Source: Acidobacteriota bacterium (GTDB lineage Bacteria; Acidobacteriota; Terriglobia; Acidiferrales; UBA7541). From it: a stretch of DNA of 44,322 nt. Position 1 is the stretch's first letter. Each line of letters begins with the position of its first letter. The stretch is from contig JABDEK010000028.1 in assembly GCA_013287135.1 (NCBI GenBank), positions 1 through 44,322 of the forward strand. Direction: 5' to 3'. Positions 1-7,921 of this stretch are shown here, in pieces. The translations under genes and the position numbers were made by a program. The notes under the pieces are model-generated. The model was not told the DNA's origin and did no database searches. It was given only the letters and a program-made list of their open reading frames with translations.

Positions 1-97
1 TTGATGTACAGCCATAGGGACAAGAGAAAGAAGGTGATTCGAGAGCTCCGATAGAGTCGGTGCTCGTAGCGCCCCCCAAACGGGGAACGAGATAGCA

Positions 98-400
98 ATG
101 ACAGGTAACACAGAAGTTCGAGTTGGACGAGTGGTGACCTTTTTCTTTGAAAAGGGATTCGGATTCCTCGCAGAAAATGTAACGGATGCCAGTGGTAAGA
201 GCGTGGTCCTCCAGCACTTCTTTCATATTACATCCTGTAATTTTGAGCCGAGAACCGGAATGGTGGTTCAGTTTCGCGTCGGTCAAGGCAAAAGAGGACC
301 GGCGGCTGTCGATGTCGAAGTATATGAATCGGCGAAAACAAAACTCCCCGGACTCGATGCGCTTTCGGGCAAGACTTCCCCAACGGAAGGTGCCCAGTGA
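98..400 (+). CDS. Cold-shock-domain-like small protein
   Basis: This 100-residue protein has the layout of a single cold-shock (OB-fold) domain. A GxVxxF strand is followed by KGFGF near residues 19-23 (the RNP1-like position), then FFHI near 41-44, and a GPAAVDV strand near 67-73. Members of this family bind single-stranded RNA or DNA and often act as RNA chaperones or transcription antiterminators in the cytoplasm. The aromatic FFF/GFGF and FFHI positions are kept, but there is an insertion between the second and third strands and a non-standard C-terminal tail. The stop codon overlaps the GTG start of the primase-like gene by 4 nt, so the two are probably co-transcribed and translationally coupled. 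That suggests a role with the replication protein, for example binding single-stranded nucleic acid. The fold is likely; the role is inferred. Confidence 0.7.
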   Translation: MTGNTEVRVGRVVTFFFEKGFGFLAENVTDASGKSVVLQHFFHITSCNFEPRTGMVVQFRVGQGKRGPAAVDVEVYESAKTKLPGLDALSGKTSPTEGAQ

Positions 401-2913
401 ACGTCGAAATTATCGATGCTTTGAAGAAGTACATTCATCAAGGTGACGCAGACGCCGATTTGAAAGAGCGCTTGATGAATAAGCTGAGGATGACCAGCGA
501 AGACGCAGATTTGTATTTGGCGAAAGCGCACGCTGACCTCGACGGTTCCCCGACTTCAGTTGTAGCTGCCGATGCGCCAGCCCCCGAGTGGCAACCACCC
601 CAGCACGTCGAAGTTGAGCTAGCCACAGCGGACCCGGAAGAGCTTGGTCTAGACCCGATTGATAGTGAAGGCGATGCCAGATTGGCTGACGCAATCATCG
701 AAGCAAAGCGAATGCAGAAAGTCGCAGAGTTCGTGGACCCGCTGCCGAATGTGCCTGCGTTTTTGAAGAACATTCCGAATTGGATTCGCTGGCGCTTGGA
801 GACCGGCGACAACGGCAAACCCGCAAAGGTTCCGTACCGGGTTGACGGTCGCAAAGCAGCATCGACGAGAGCGGAAGACTGGAGCGAATATCGCATCGCA
901 GTCACCGGTACACCAATCGACCAAACGCAAGGTGTCGGATTCGTGGTCAACGGCGGCATCGTGGGCTTCGACCTTGATGGCTGCCGCGACCCAAAGACCG
1001 AAAAGCTGGCTCCGTGGGCCGAGAGCATAGTCGATATGCTCGACAGCTACACTGAAGTGACGCCATCGCAGACTGGCGTTCGTGTTTGGGTTCGTGGAAC
1101 GGTGCCCGGCACGGACAAAGTCTTCAATCTCGACCCAGCGGTTGGATTTGGGGATAAGGTAAAGATTGAAGTTTTCACTGACGACAGATATTTCACTGTC
1201 ACTGGCGAACCGTTGTTCAACGAGTCGGTCGATGTGGAAGAACGCGACCTTACCGCCGTCTATAAACTGTGTCACGACACCCGTAGTCAGCACCCCGCGC
1301 CGACCAAATCGAAGTCGGCATCAGCGACTGCAGTGGGACCTGGCGGCAAGCAATCAGTGCCAGTCGTGCAGACCGGTTTCTTTGGAACCGACAAATTATC
1401 CGTGTTGATGAAAGGCGAAATCAAATCCACAGAGCCATTCGTGATTGATGATGGCGTCGGTAATTCAATAACGTATGCATCGCACAGTGAAGCCGATATG
1501 GCACTCGCAACTGTATTGGCGCTTGAACACGGCGACAATTCGGAATTGATTGACGCTGAGTTTAGAAAGTCTCCGTTGTGCCGCGACAAGTGGGTCAACC
1601 GCGAAGACTATCGCGATGAGACTATAGCGAAGGCGATTAAATCGGCTGGAGAAATTAAGTCGAAGACCTCCGGTCAGATGTCCATCGCAGCTCAGGCTCC
1701 CGCGCAAGCCCCTGTACCTACGGTTCCGTACAGCGAAGAAGTCATTCCACCGTTTGACCCAACGGTCATCACCGGTGTCTACAAGAAAATTGTAGACCTC
1801 GTGTGTCGAGGTACGACCATTCCGCCGCAATTTGTGTTTCTTGCATCGAAGGTCTTCCTCGGGGCTCGCATGGCGAATGCCATGAGGTTCGAGAATCTCG
1901 AAGATAATTCTTGTTACTACGGTGCAGCCATCGCAGAGACCGGAACAGGCAAGGGTCTCGCGTGGAAGCGAGTGCTAAACAATCTCTTTAGGGCTACCGG
2001 CATCCTCGACTGCGGAGTCAAAATTATCAACAGCGCCGACAGCGGTGCAGGGTTGAAAGACGCCTTCTTTGAACCACCGGAGTATCAGCCTATCGTTTGT
2101 TACATAGACGAGGTCACTTCGCTAGGTCACAAAGGCGGCGACAAAAAACAACCCGAGATTGTAGATGCCATCATCGAGCTGGCGAACAGCAGCAGCATCA
2201 GCAGGGTGAAAGCAAAACGGAAGGGTGAGAAGACCAACGTCACGACAGACCACGCTCATCTATCGCTTTATATGTGCGGCCAAAACGGCGAAGTCTTTAT
2301 GTCCAGTTTCGCCGGTAGAACGAAGCTAGGGCTCTATGACCGTTTTTATCCAGAGTATTCCGAGCCAGTTGAAGGCGGAGACCTGCCCGAAATTCAGCCC
2401 GGCGAAGCCTATCGGTTGCTTGAAGAAATTAACAAGTTGAAGTTCTCTGGCCAAATGACCATGACGCCAGAGACAAAGCAAAAGTTAAGTGACTATTGGA
2501 AGAGTCAGCCCGAGAAAGTCAGAAAGAAGCCACGCTTCAAAACATATTTGACACTCGATATGTACATGGCTGCCTTCGGTCGCGGCCAAATGACGGCTGG
2601 GCCGGAAGACCTCGATGTCGCAATCACAATCTTCGAGCGTCAACTTATCATCCGTAATGCTCATTTCACGGAAGAGGTTCCTGACAGGATAGGGCTCTAC
2701 TTGGGCAACCTAAAGATAATGACCGAGCAGATGCGGCGTCAATTGAATGCCGGTGAACCAATCGCACAAGTCGCCAAATCTCTTCGCTTGGTCCACGAGC
2801 ACGCCGTCCGTAACCCCGGCACCGCGAGCGAATTGCAAATACTCACAAACCTGCCAAATCTCCTGCACTATTTCTTCTTGCTTTGGAGAGAGGTTCTCCA
2901 AATCCAATCTTGA
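397..2913 (+). CDS. Primase-polymerase/ATPase fusion (DUF3987-like replication protein)
   Basis: This 838-residue protein resembles the primase-helicase proteins of plasmids, phages and integrative elements. Residues about 110-290 look like an archaeo-eukaryotic primase/bifunctional primase-polymerase domain: a WIRWR segment, GVGFVV, then the acidic DLDGC motif with D192 and D194, and later a KIEVF...YFTVTG strand pair typical of that fold. Residues about 450-780 form a P-loop ATPase with Walker A ETGTGKG (K519) and a Walker B-like YIDEV (D571, E572), as in DUF3987 proteins. The start is GTG, overlapping the stop of the cold-shock-like gene (GTGA). It probably primes or unwinds DNA during replication of the island. 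The domain reading is fairly secure; whether it drives autonomous replication is inferred. Confidence 0.75.
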   Translation: MNVEIIDALKKYIHQGDADADLKERLMNKLRMTSEDADLYLAKAHADLDGSPTSVVAADAPAPEWQPPQHVEVELATADPEELGLDPIDSEGDARLADAIIEAKRMQKVAEFVDPLPNVPAFLKNIPNWIRWRLETGDNGKPAKVPYRVDGRKAASTRAEDWSEYRIAVTGTPIDQTQGVGFVVNGGIVGFDLDGCRDPKTEKLAPWAESIVDMLDSYTEVTPSQTGVRVWVRGTVPGTDKVFNLDPAVGFGDKVKIEVFTDDRYFTVTGEPLFNESVDVEERDLTAVYKLCHDTRSQHPAPTKSKSASATAVGPGGKQSVPVVQTGFFGTDKLSVLMKGEIKSTEPFVIDDGVGNSITYASHSEADMALATVLALEHGDNSELIDAEFRKSPLCRDKWVNREDYRDETIAKAIKSAGEIKSKTSGQMSIAAQAPAQAPVPTVPYSEEVIPPFDPTVITGVYKKIVDLVCRGTTIPPQFVFLASKVFLGARMANAMRFENLEDNSCYYGAAIAETGTGKGLAWKRVLNNLFRATGILDCGVKIINSADSGAGLKDAFFEPPEYQPIVCYIDEVTSLGHKGGDKKQPEIVDAIIELANSSSISRVKAKRKGEKTNVTTDHAHLSLYMCGQNGEVFMSSFAGRTKLGLYDRFYPEYSEPVEGGDLPEIQPGEAYRLLEEINKLKFSGQMTMTPETKQKLSDYWKSQPEKVRKKPRFKTYLTLDMYMAAFGRGQMTAGPEDLDVAITIFERQLIIRNAHFTEEVPDRIGLYLGNLKIMTEQMRRQLNAGEPIAQVAKSLRLVHEHAVRNPGTASELQILTNLPNLLHYFFLLWREVLQIQS

Positions 2914-3033
2914 CATCGCTTCCTGCTTCGGCATCCCTGCCGTCTTGAATTCTCCTTCGAAAGATTGACTGACGAAAGAAGTCGTTACCCAGTGATATTG
3001 ATTGAACTGCTGTCCGCTCGCCTTGCGGCGGAT

Positions 3034-3384
3034 TTATGATTCGAACTGCTGCTTAAAAAGTTGCTCCATCGCCACAGCGATGCTTTCGACGCTGATGTTT
3101 TCTTTATCCATCCGGTCGAGGATATTTTTCCAACGCTCGACGATGCTTTCGCCACTAAACAAAAGCGGAAATGGGTGAACAGCTTGCTGAATTTCGCTCA
3201 ATTTATTTAAGAGTGCGTGCAGTTTGGCGGCGTCGTCAGAGCTCAGGTCTTGAATGCCCGATGTACACAGACTCAAACGGCTCGATGGAATCCCAACAAT
3301 GGCGCAGGCCACCTTACCTGCAATACCAAGGTGCCGCATCTTTGCAGGAAGTGTGACGCCGTTGCTGAGTGCCGGTAAAGCCAT
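3034..3384 (-). CDS. Hypothetical protein, possible XRE-like HTH
   Basis: A leftward 116-residue protein. I chose the ATG at 3384 because it is preceded by an AGGAG at good spacing; an upstream in-frame GTG at 3420 lacks a ribosome-binding site. Residues about 15-55 have the spacing of a Cro/CI-type helix-turn-helix (a helix, GIPSSRLSLCTSG as turn and recognition helix, then an SSDDAAKLHALL helix). The remainder is predicted helical and ends in an acidic/amphipathic tail. If the HTH is real it could regulate the replication genes or the adjoining non-coding region, towards which its 5' end points. A short dyad, GCCGC/GCGGC at 3401-3405 and 3414-3418, sits just upstream and could be an operator. 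The family is not recognised with certainty. Confidence 0.5.
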   Translation of the reverse strand: MALPALSNGVTLPAKMRHLGIAGKVACAIVGIPSSRLSLCTSGIQDLSSDDAAKLHALLNKLSEIQQAVHPFPLLFSGESIVERWKNILDRMDKENISVESIAVAMEQLFKQQFES

Positions 3385-3567
3385 CGTGCTCCTAAACGCC
3401 GCCGCATATTTTTGCGGCACAATAAAAATTTCGCAGACCCTTAGTTTTGGGCTACGTTGAAAACGTTTTCGTCTATGGAAGCCTGCTAGGGTTTCCGCCT
3501 GCTACCGAAAATAAAGAAGGGCACCACTGGCGCGATGCCCCGCTTTCGGATGGCTCCGTTTAAGGAG

Positions 3568-3591
3568 TTCGACTCTAGCAGGTGAGTCGAA
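3568..3591. repeat. 8-bp perfect hairpin
   Basis: TTCGACTC at 3568-3575 and its exact reverse complement GAGTCGAA at 3584-3591 flank an 8-nt loop containing TAGCAGG. There is no following T-run, so it does not look like an intrinsic terminator. It could be a protein-binding dyad or part of a structured RNA. Confidence 0.4.
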
Positions 3592-4243
3592 AATCAAATT
3601 GGTCGTCCGAGGACTCGACGGTCGCTCGGCTTAAATCGGGGAGTTGGTCTCCTCATAGGGGGTTCAAACGTGGTCGCTATTTCACACGCTCTTGAAACTG
3701 CAAGGCTTGAATCTCAAACTCGGTGGCGAGCACCGCAAGTAGGCGAGTTTGTCTTCCCTAAGATGTCTGGATTACAGCACTAGTTTTTCAAAAGCGTGGT
3801 CAAGGCCCAGCGGGTCAGCAACTTCCGTTGCCCGATTTGCTCGCGCCAGCTCTCCAACGTCGGGCAGCTTATCAAAGCATGACGTAGCAGCTCAGCACTC
3901 ATCCTTCAGCTCCACGCGTAGGATAGGCCGTGCTGCGCACAGGAGCCACGTACAGCCACGGCGAGAGGTAGGAGGGACACCGGCGTGGGTGGGTACGCCT
4001 CGGCCATCGTAGCCACGGTCGTGAGTACTGAGGAGTACCTTCCGGGGGGGCCCTCGAATTTAGCGATGCGGCACCGGCTCTCCCCCCGGGTATCGATAGG
4101 GGACCCTAGTGGACAGTCCGGTCTGTAAGTTGTTGAATCTATGCCACGTAGCACGCCATCGGAGCCTCGGATGGGGCCGGGGCTGCTACGCACGCCGGTC
4201 ACGGCGGGGGTGCAAAGGAGTCTCTTTGCCCTATGGCCCTCTT

Positions 4244-4257
4244 ACTTATTAATAAGT
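4244..4257. repeat. 14-bp perfect palindrome in AT-rich block
   Basis: ACTTATTAATAAGT reads the same on both strands. The 3' arm continues into AAGTCA (4254-4259), which is matched by an inverted TGACTT about 11 nt further on, so two dyads share one arm. This is the pattern of a dimeric regulator site or an AT-rich unwinding element. No specific protein can be named. Confidence 0.45.
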
Positions 4258-4592
4258 CAGTTGTTTTTATTGACTTGCAATGGTTCTGTCGCTTCCGGCT
4301 TTTCGCTTCTCGCTCCCCGATTCATTGCGCCGATTCGTTGCGGGGAGGTGGGTAAGCTCGTTGTTGTGTTGCTGTTGTGAGGTTTTGTTGGTCGAACGCC
4401 AGAGATTACGCTATTCTTTGGCGGTTTCATGGGCTCCAATTCACAATCGACCGTTTTTGAATCACGTAAACTACTCATTGTAAAAGGCTTACTTGGAATT
4501 ACGGCACTTGCGCCGCAGATTTCGTTCTGTTATTACCGAAAATGGCCGAAAAGTCAAAATACTAGCGCTCCTCAATGAAACGCGTGGCACAC

Positions 4593-4990
4593 GCTACCGC
4601 ATTTCCCGGTCATCAAATCGACTTGCTACGGTCGCTCGACTTGAGCGGAACCTTCAAACTGCTGACCACAGAGAAAGTGACCCGCTACGACGACTTGCTA
4701 CATGCACGCACACCCCCCAAAAAAATACACGCATAAAAAGGGTGTTGCGTGAGAGTAGCAACTCGGTTTTTTTGAGCTTTTGACTCGCTACAACATACAT
4801 AATAAATTAGTTAGCAAAAATCCATCTGCTACGGTACAGGTTTCGCTTTCGCTTCGCTTTTATCCTCACCGTAGCAAGTCGTTCCACCTCGCCAATCGTA
4901 GCAGATGGATTTGCCCTCTCGTGGACCCGCGTAGCAAGTCGTTTTCGCGCCGTCGCCGGTCAAAGACCCCGCACCTTTTCCATGTGCTAC
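4593..4990. repeat. Iteron-like array of GCTAC/GTAGC motifs
   Basis: Eleven copies of the pentamer GCTAC or its complement occur in 398 nt, at 4593, 4625, 4684, 4697, 4755, 4787, 4828, 4871, 4898, 4931 and 4986. About one would be expected by chance. Most are part of a longer unit, CGACTTGCTAC: exact at 4619-4629 and 4691-4701, and inverted exact at 4871-4881 and 4931-4941. One-mismatch inverted and two-mismatch direct copies lie at 4755-4765 and 4781-4791. The left copies are mainly in one orientation and the right copies in the other, and an exact 14-nt direct repeat (4870-4883 and 4930-4943) lies on the right. The array ends about 190 nt before the serine recombinase gene. Likely readings are recombinase accessory sites or an origin with iterons. 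Confidence 0.65.
4818..4912. repeat. Perfect 16-bp inverted repeat
   Basis: AAATCCATCTGCTACG at 4818-4833 is exactly reverse-complementary to 4897-4912. The 63-nt spacer holds one CGTAGCAAGTCGTT unit. The repeat is embedded in the GCTAC array. It could be the crossover or accessory site for the neighbouring serine recombinase, an origin element, or the stem of a cruciform. Confidence 0.6.
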
Positions 4991-5176
4991 GGTTGCGTTG
5001 CTGGACGTAACACCGACTGTAACGCTGACTGGAAATCCCCAGCGGTGCTTCCTAGCTGCCAGACAGGTTCCCAACGCAATTGCCGCCACTTCTGCTTGAC
5101 GCTATTCCAGAACTGGCCCACTTTGTTATTGACAACAACTCCGTCGTGTGGGATACTTATACCATTGGAGAACCCC

Positions 5177-5761
5177 ATGAACGTAGCCATCTACAGCCGA
5201 GTCAGCAGCGACAAGCAAGACACCACAAACCAGCTCACCGAGCTGCGCGACTTCGCCCAAAAACAGGGCTGGAATATAGTCGTGGAATTCGTCGACGTGG
5301 TCACCGGTGGAACGTCCAACCGGCCACAATTTCAATTGATGCTGGCGGCTGCCGAGCGCAAGGAATTCGACACGCTTTTGTTCTGGTCTCTCGACCGCTT
5401 GAGCCGCGAAGGCACGCTCAAGACTTTGCAGCACCTCGACCGGCTGGACAAGGCCGGGGTCAACTACAAAAGCTTCACCGAGCAACACATCGACAGCGCT
5501 GGATTCATGAAGGACGTTATGCTCGCGATGCTGTCCACGATGGCCAAGCAGGAGAAGGTCCGCATCTCGGAACGCACCCGAGCTGGGCTCGCAACAGCTC
5601 GCGCTAACGGTTCGAAGCTTGGTCGACCGATGGTCGCAGTCAACGTTCAAAAGCTTCGCCAGCTGAGCGCAGACGGCCACAGCCAGCGTGAAATCGCCCA
5701 GCTCACAGGAATCCCGCAAGCCACGGTTTCCCGCCGCCTAATGGCATTCGAGGCTGCGTGA
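5177..5761 (+). CDS. Serine recombinase of the resolvase/invertase family
   Basis: A 194-residue small serine recombinase that cuts and rejoins DNA through a 5'-phosphoserine link. The catalytic segment YSRVS places the nucleophile at Ser10 with Arg8, and DRLSR at 73-77 supplies further active-site arginines. The long E-helix region with ERTRAG is at about 132-137, and a C-terminal helix-turn-helix lies at about 163-187 (REIAQLTGIPQATVSRR). The length fits resolvases and invertases rather than large serine integrases. I start at the ATG preceded by GGAG; the longer in-frame extension upstream has no homologous look. The repeat array just upstream is a natural candidate for its binding sites. 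It heads a run of three same-strand genes. Its function in the island (dimer resolution or DNA inversion) is inferred. Confidence 0.9.
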   Translation: MNVAIYSRVSSDKQDTTNQLTELRDFAQKQGWNIVVEFVDVVTGGTSNRPQFQLMLAAAERKEFDTLLFWSLDRLSREGTLKTLQHLDRLDKAGVNYKSFTEQHIDSAGFMKDVMLAMLSTMAKQEKVRISERTRAGLATARANGSKLGRPMVAVNVQKLRQLSADGHSQREIAQLTGIPQATVSRRLMAFEAA

Positions 5762-5777
5762 AAGTCCGAGCAAAGAG

Positions 5778-6602
5778 ATGACAAAACTGAGCAGAACCCA
5801 GATTGAACGAGCCCTTAGCAAGCACGGAATTGACTATTCGGCACCGGGTTTTTACGACACACCCGCATTCAAAGCAGTTGAGAAGGAGCATCCCACATTT
5901 GTTATGTCTTACGCTGAGTACGTAGACTCGCTGACATTCCCTGACGACTACCTAGCGCGTGCGCGGAAGTCTGCTACCGAAGCGGCAGAGTTTATGCATT
6001 TGGCACTCGTTAAAGACGGACGGAGGGGCGCATGTATAGACGCATCTGGTACTTTGCAGAGAATTCTTGAACGAGAAGGAATATGGAATTATTTCGTGGT
6101 TGGAGGTCTCCGAGTAGAGTTTCCTGCCTCTAGTAGGATTCCGGATATACATTTTTGGCCGTTAGTTCATCCTGATAATCCTGCTCAAACTGGACATGCT
6201 TGGTTGCGAGTGCCGCCGTTCGCGGTCATAGATATCACGCTCCCGATTCAGGAATACTCAGCGAAAGTTGCAGCGTACTTCGGTAACTATGTAATTACCG
6301 AGGAGTCCGTCCCATACGAGGCTGAGGCGGGGGACCTGTTCGAGAACGAACTTGTTGAATTATTGATTAAGAAAAATGGGCACCATCCGACATTGAGGAA
6401 TCTACCTCCTTCCCAAATAGAGTTCATGACCATTTTCCCCGCCTTTGAAATTCAGTACCGGCAACTGAGACTGAAATACATTCCGATGCGAATATCGGCC
6501 ATGGACGCCGGATTGGAAGGAATGAAGAATTTATGTTTGTCGGGGAAGTATCCACTTGAATTGTATAAAGAGTTTCAGAAGGGCAAGAAAACAGCGATTT
6601 AA
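5778..6602 (+). CDS. Hypothetical protein with transglutaminase/papain-like Cys-His-Asp pattern
   Basis: A 274-residue soluble protein I cannot assign to a named family with confidence. The order of possible catalytic residues matches the transglutaminase/papain-like fold: Cys86 at the start of a helix (GACIDASGTLQRIL), then a strand with His140 in GHAWLRV, then Asp152 in FAVIDITLP. No signal peptide or membrane segment is visible. It begins 16 nt after the recombinase stop and is followed 15 nt later by a small basic gene, so the three probably form one operon. If the triad is real it would be a cysteine hydrolase or a toxin-like enzyme carried with the recombinase. The fold assignment rests on residue order only. 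Confidence 0.55.
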   Translation: MTKLSRTQIERALSKHGIDYSAPGFYDTPAFKAVEKEHPTFVMSYAEYVDSLTFPDDYLARARKSATEAAEFMHLALVKDGRRGACIDASGTLQRILEREGIWNYFVVGGLRVEFPASSRIPDIHFWPLVHPDNPAQTGHAWLRVPPFAVIDITLPIQEYSAKVAAYFGNYVITEESVPYEAEAGDLFENELVELLIKKNGHHPTLRNLPPSQIEFMTIFPAFEIQYRQLRLKYIPMRISAMDAGLEGMKNLCLSGKYPLELYKEFQKGKKTAI

Positions 6603-6617
6603 CACCTTTGAGGGCTG

Positions 6618-6869
6618 ATGACAAAGAAAGTCTGGACTGCCGCCGATATGGGGCGAAAAGGGATTAGGAAGATGTTGGAGCGCTTCGACCCTGACCCAGT
6701 TGAGGCGCGAAAGAAAATCGCGAAGCGAAAGAAGAAGCTGGGCGTCAATCTCGGTGGCCGACCGTGGAAGTATCCGCCGTGCCCGTTCCGATTTCCATCG
6801 ACCGGCAAGCTTCGCGGATGTCACCGGTTCGAAAATGGCGTTTGCGATTGCGGTCAAAAACAGAAGTAG
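6618..6869 (+). CDS. Small basic hypothetical protein with Cys-rich C-terminus
   Basis: An 83-residue protein, strongly basic in its first half (KKIAKRKKKLG), with a C-terminal CPF...GCHRF...CDCGQ segment (four Cys and one His) that may bind zinc. An ATG follows a GAGGG and lies 15 nt after the upstream gene, so it is probably the last gene of the recombinase operon. Basic plus zinc-binding character suggests nucleic-acid binding. No family was recognised. A further 25-codon frame with a good ribosome-binding site (6911-6988) follows but is too short to call. Confidence 0.5.
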   Translation: MTKKVWTAADMGRKGIRKMLERFDPDPVEARKKIAKRKKKLGVNLGGRPWKYPPCPFRFPSTGKLRGCHRFENGVCDCGQKQK

Positions 6870-7016
6870 ACAAGTGTGCAGCGTTAACCAGTGTTCAGAC
6901 GGAGAAACAGATGACTATGAAAACTGTTTCACTGCCTTTAACCATCTTGATATACCTTCGGGAAGGCGAAAATGTATTGCCGATGTAACCGAGATTTCTC
7001 TCATTCATTCCGCGTT

Positions 7017-7718
7017 CTATTCTTTCGCCCCAACCTTCACGCCAGCAAAGTTTGCAATGAGGCCGAGAACCCAACCGGCTGCGAATAAGCTATAGATGGC
7101 CCACACGCATATCTTGTGCCACTTTTCGCTCCATTCCAGGGTATCCCGACCCTCCGTAAACGCTTCCCCCGCCAACGCGTCCGTCGCGTCGCTAATGCCG
7201 CCAAACTCAGTTGCTAACGAACCTTGGAACGCGGCATCATGCCCTTTACCGAGGTCGCTCGCTCTTTTTTCATAGTTTTCCATCCTGCCTGCTAGTGCTA
7301 TGGTTGCTCGGTCATAATACTTATGGCGCGGGAGCACCTTAACGTAGGCCCGAAGGTCCGTCATTTCGGCAAAGAAACGGTATTCGTTAGATGAAAGCCA
7401 TTCGGCTCTACCCTTATCAAGCGCCTCGGATGGTCCGACTGGTAGGCTCGGCTTCCCCCCGTTAGCGATAAGTGACCCTAAGTCACTGATACCACGCTGG
7501 ATAACGAACAGTCTCCGCGAGAAGTAGAAGTTAGCATTTAGTTTCTCAGAACGGTCCGCAGCTGTATTGATTGCCGCCGATAGCTCCTTCAGACGTTCGT
7601 CCCAGACATCTTTGAGCACGAAGCTGGCGAGTACGGTCGATGCACTAAGAAAAGTAACGATGTTCTTGTTGTTGACGAGAACTTTTACAAATGCCTTCCA
7701 GCGTTTCTTAAGCATCAT
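7017..7718 (-). CDS. Membrane protein with two transmembrane segments
   Basis: A leftward protein of 233 residues starting at the ATG-ATG pair at 7718, which has AGGGAG upstream; the 39-residue extension to 7835 lacks one. A basic N-terminus (MMLKKRWK) precedes a membrane segment near 18-35. A helical, charged domain follows to about residue 200, and a second membrane segment lies near 203-224 before a short basic tail. The positive-inside rule puts both ends in the cytoplasm and the large middle domain outside. No enzymatic motif is visible. It faces away from the small-gene cascade at 7919, sharing a divergent promoter region. Function is unknown. Confidence 0.6.
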   Translation of the reverse strand: MMLKKRWKAFVKVLVNNKNIVTFLSASTVLASFVLKDVWDERLKELSAAINTAADRSEKLNANFYFSRRLFVIQRGISDLGSLIANGGKPSLPVGPSEALDKGRAEWLSSNEYRFFAEMTDLRAYVKVLPRHKYYDRATIALAGRMENYEKRASDLGKGHDAAFQGSLATEFGGISDATDALAGEAFTEGRDTLEWSEKWHKICVWAIYSLFAAGWVLGLIANFAGVKVGAKE

Positions 7719-7876
7719 CGCTCCCTTGATTCCTTTGCGGCGCATTCTACTCTTACCGCACGTCTCTTGGAATGCGACGGGCTGGAACGTGCCATTACAG
7801 GCGATGCTTATCGACCTCAAGAACACCGATGTCACGAATCGGGAGCTGTGTTAAAATAGAACAGTAAGAACCACGG

Positions 7877-7921
7877 CTCGCGCAACGCGAGAAACGGGTT
7901 TTCCGAAAAGGAGAACCCGTG
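7877..7921 (+). promoter_or_regulatory. Tandem leader hairpins; second sequesters the ribosome-binding site and GTG start
   Basis: Hairpin 1 is CTCGCG (7877-7882), loop CAA, CGCGAG (7886-7891). Hairpin 2 pairs 7894-7904 (ACGGGTTTTCC) with 7910-7920 (GGAGAACCCGT) around a GAAAA loop. It has 11 bp with a single U-G wobble. The GGAG of the ribosome-binding site and the first two bases of the GTG start (7919-7921) are inside the stem. The UUUUCC opposite GGAGAA resembles the fourU class of RNA thermometers. A protein-bound translational operator is an equally good reading. Confidence 0.6.

Larger units (their letters stand above)
3421..4592. other. Long non-coding stretch between replication genes and repeat array
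   Basis: No open frame here has a ribosome-binding site plus protein-like composition, and the frames present are short and mutually overlapping. The segment holds an 8-bp hairpin (3568-3591), a 14-bp palindrome (4244-4257) and four scattered GTAGC/GCTAC pentamers (3885, 4009, 4148, 4185). It also holds a GC-rich block about 3900-4220 followed by an AT-rich block about 4240-4480. One 15-nt stretch, ACGGTCGCTCGGCTT at 3618, recurs with one change at 4628. The arrangement is compatible with an origin region or a structured RNA. I did not recognise a known RNA family. Confidence 0.5.

Noticed and set aside
438..1293. Long leftward frames within the primase gene
   Set aside because: They are antisense to the primase-like protein whose motifs are intact, and they lack ribosome-binding sites.
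3906..4202. A 98-codon leftward frame in the long non-coding block
   Set aside because: It lies in GC-rich sequence, lacks a ribosome-binding site and has no domain-like composition.
3421..4592. A group II intron or transfer-messenger RNA in the non-coding block
   Set aside because: No domain V-like hairpin, no reverse transcriptase, and no tRNA-like ends with a tag reading frame could be found.
4593..4990. A CRISPR array
   Set aside because: The repeats are short, occur in both orientations and have irregular spacing, and no cas genes are present.
4982..5176. N-terminal extension of the serine recombinase to an upstream ATG
   Set aside because: The extension is Cys-rich and unlike any recombinase. 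The ATG at 5177 has GGAG at proper distance and gives the standard N-terminus.
6911..6988. A 25-codon frame with a ribosome-binding site after the recombinase operon
   Set aside because: Too short to support and without recognisable features; mentioned only as a possibility.
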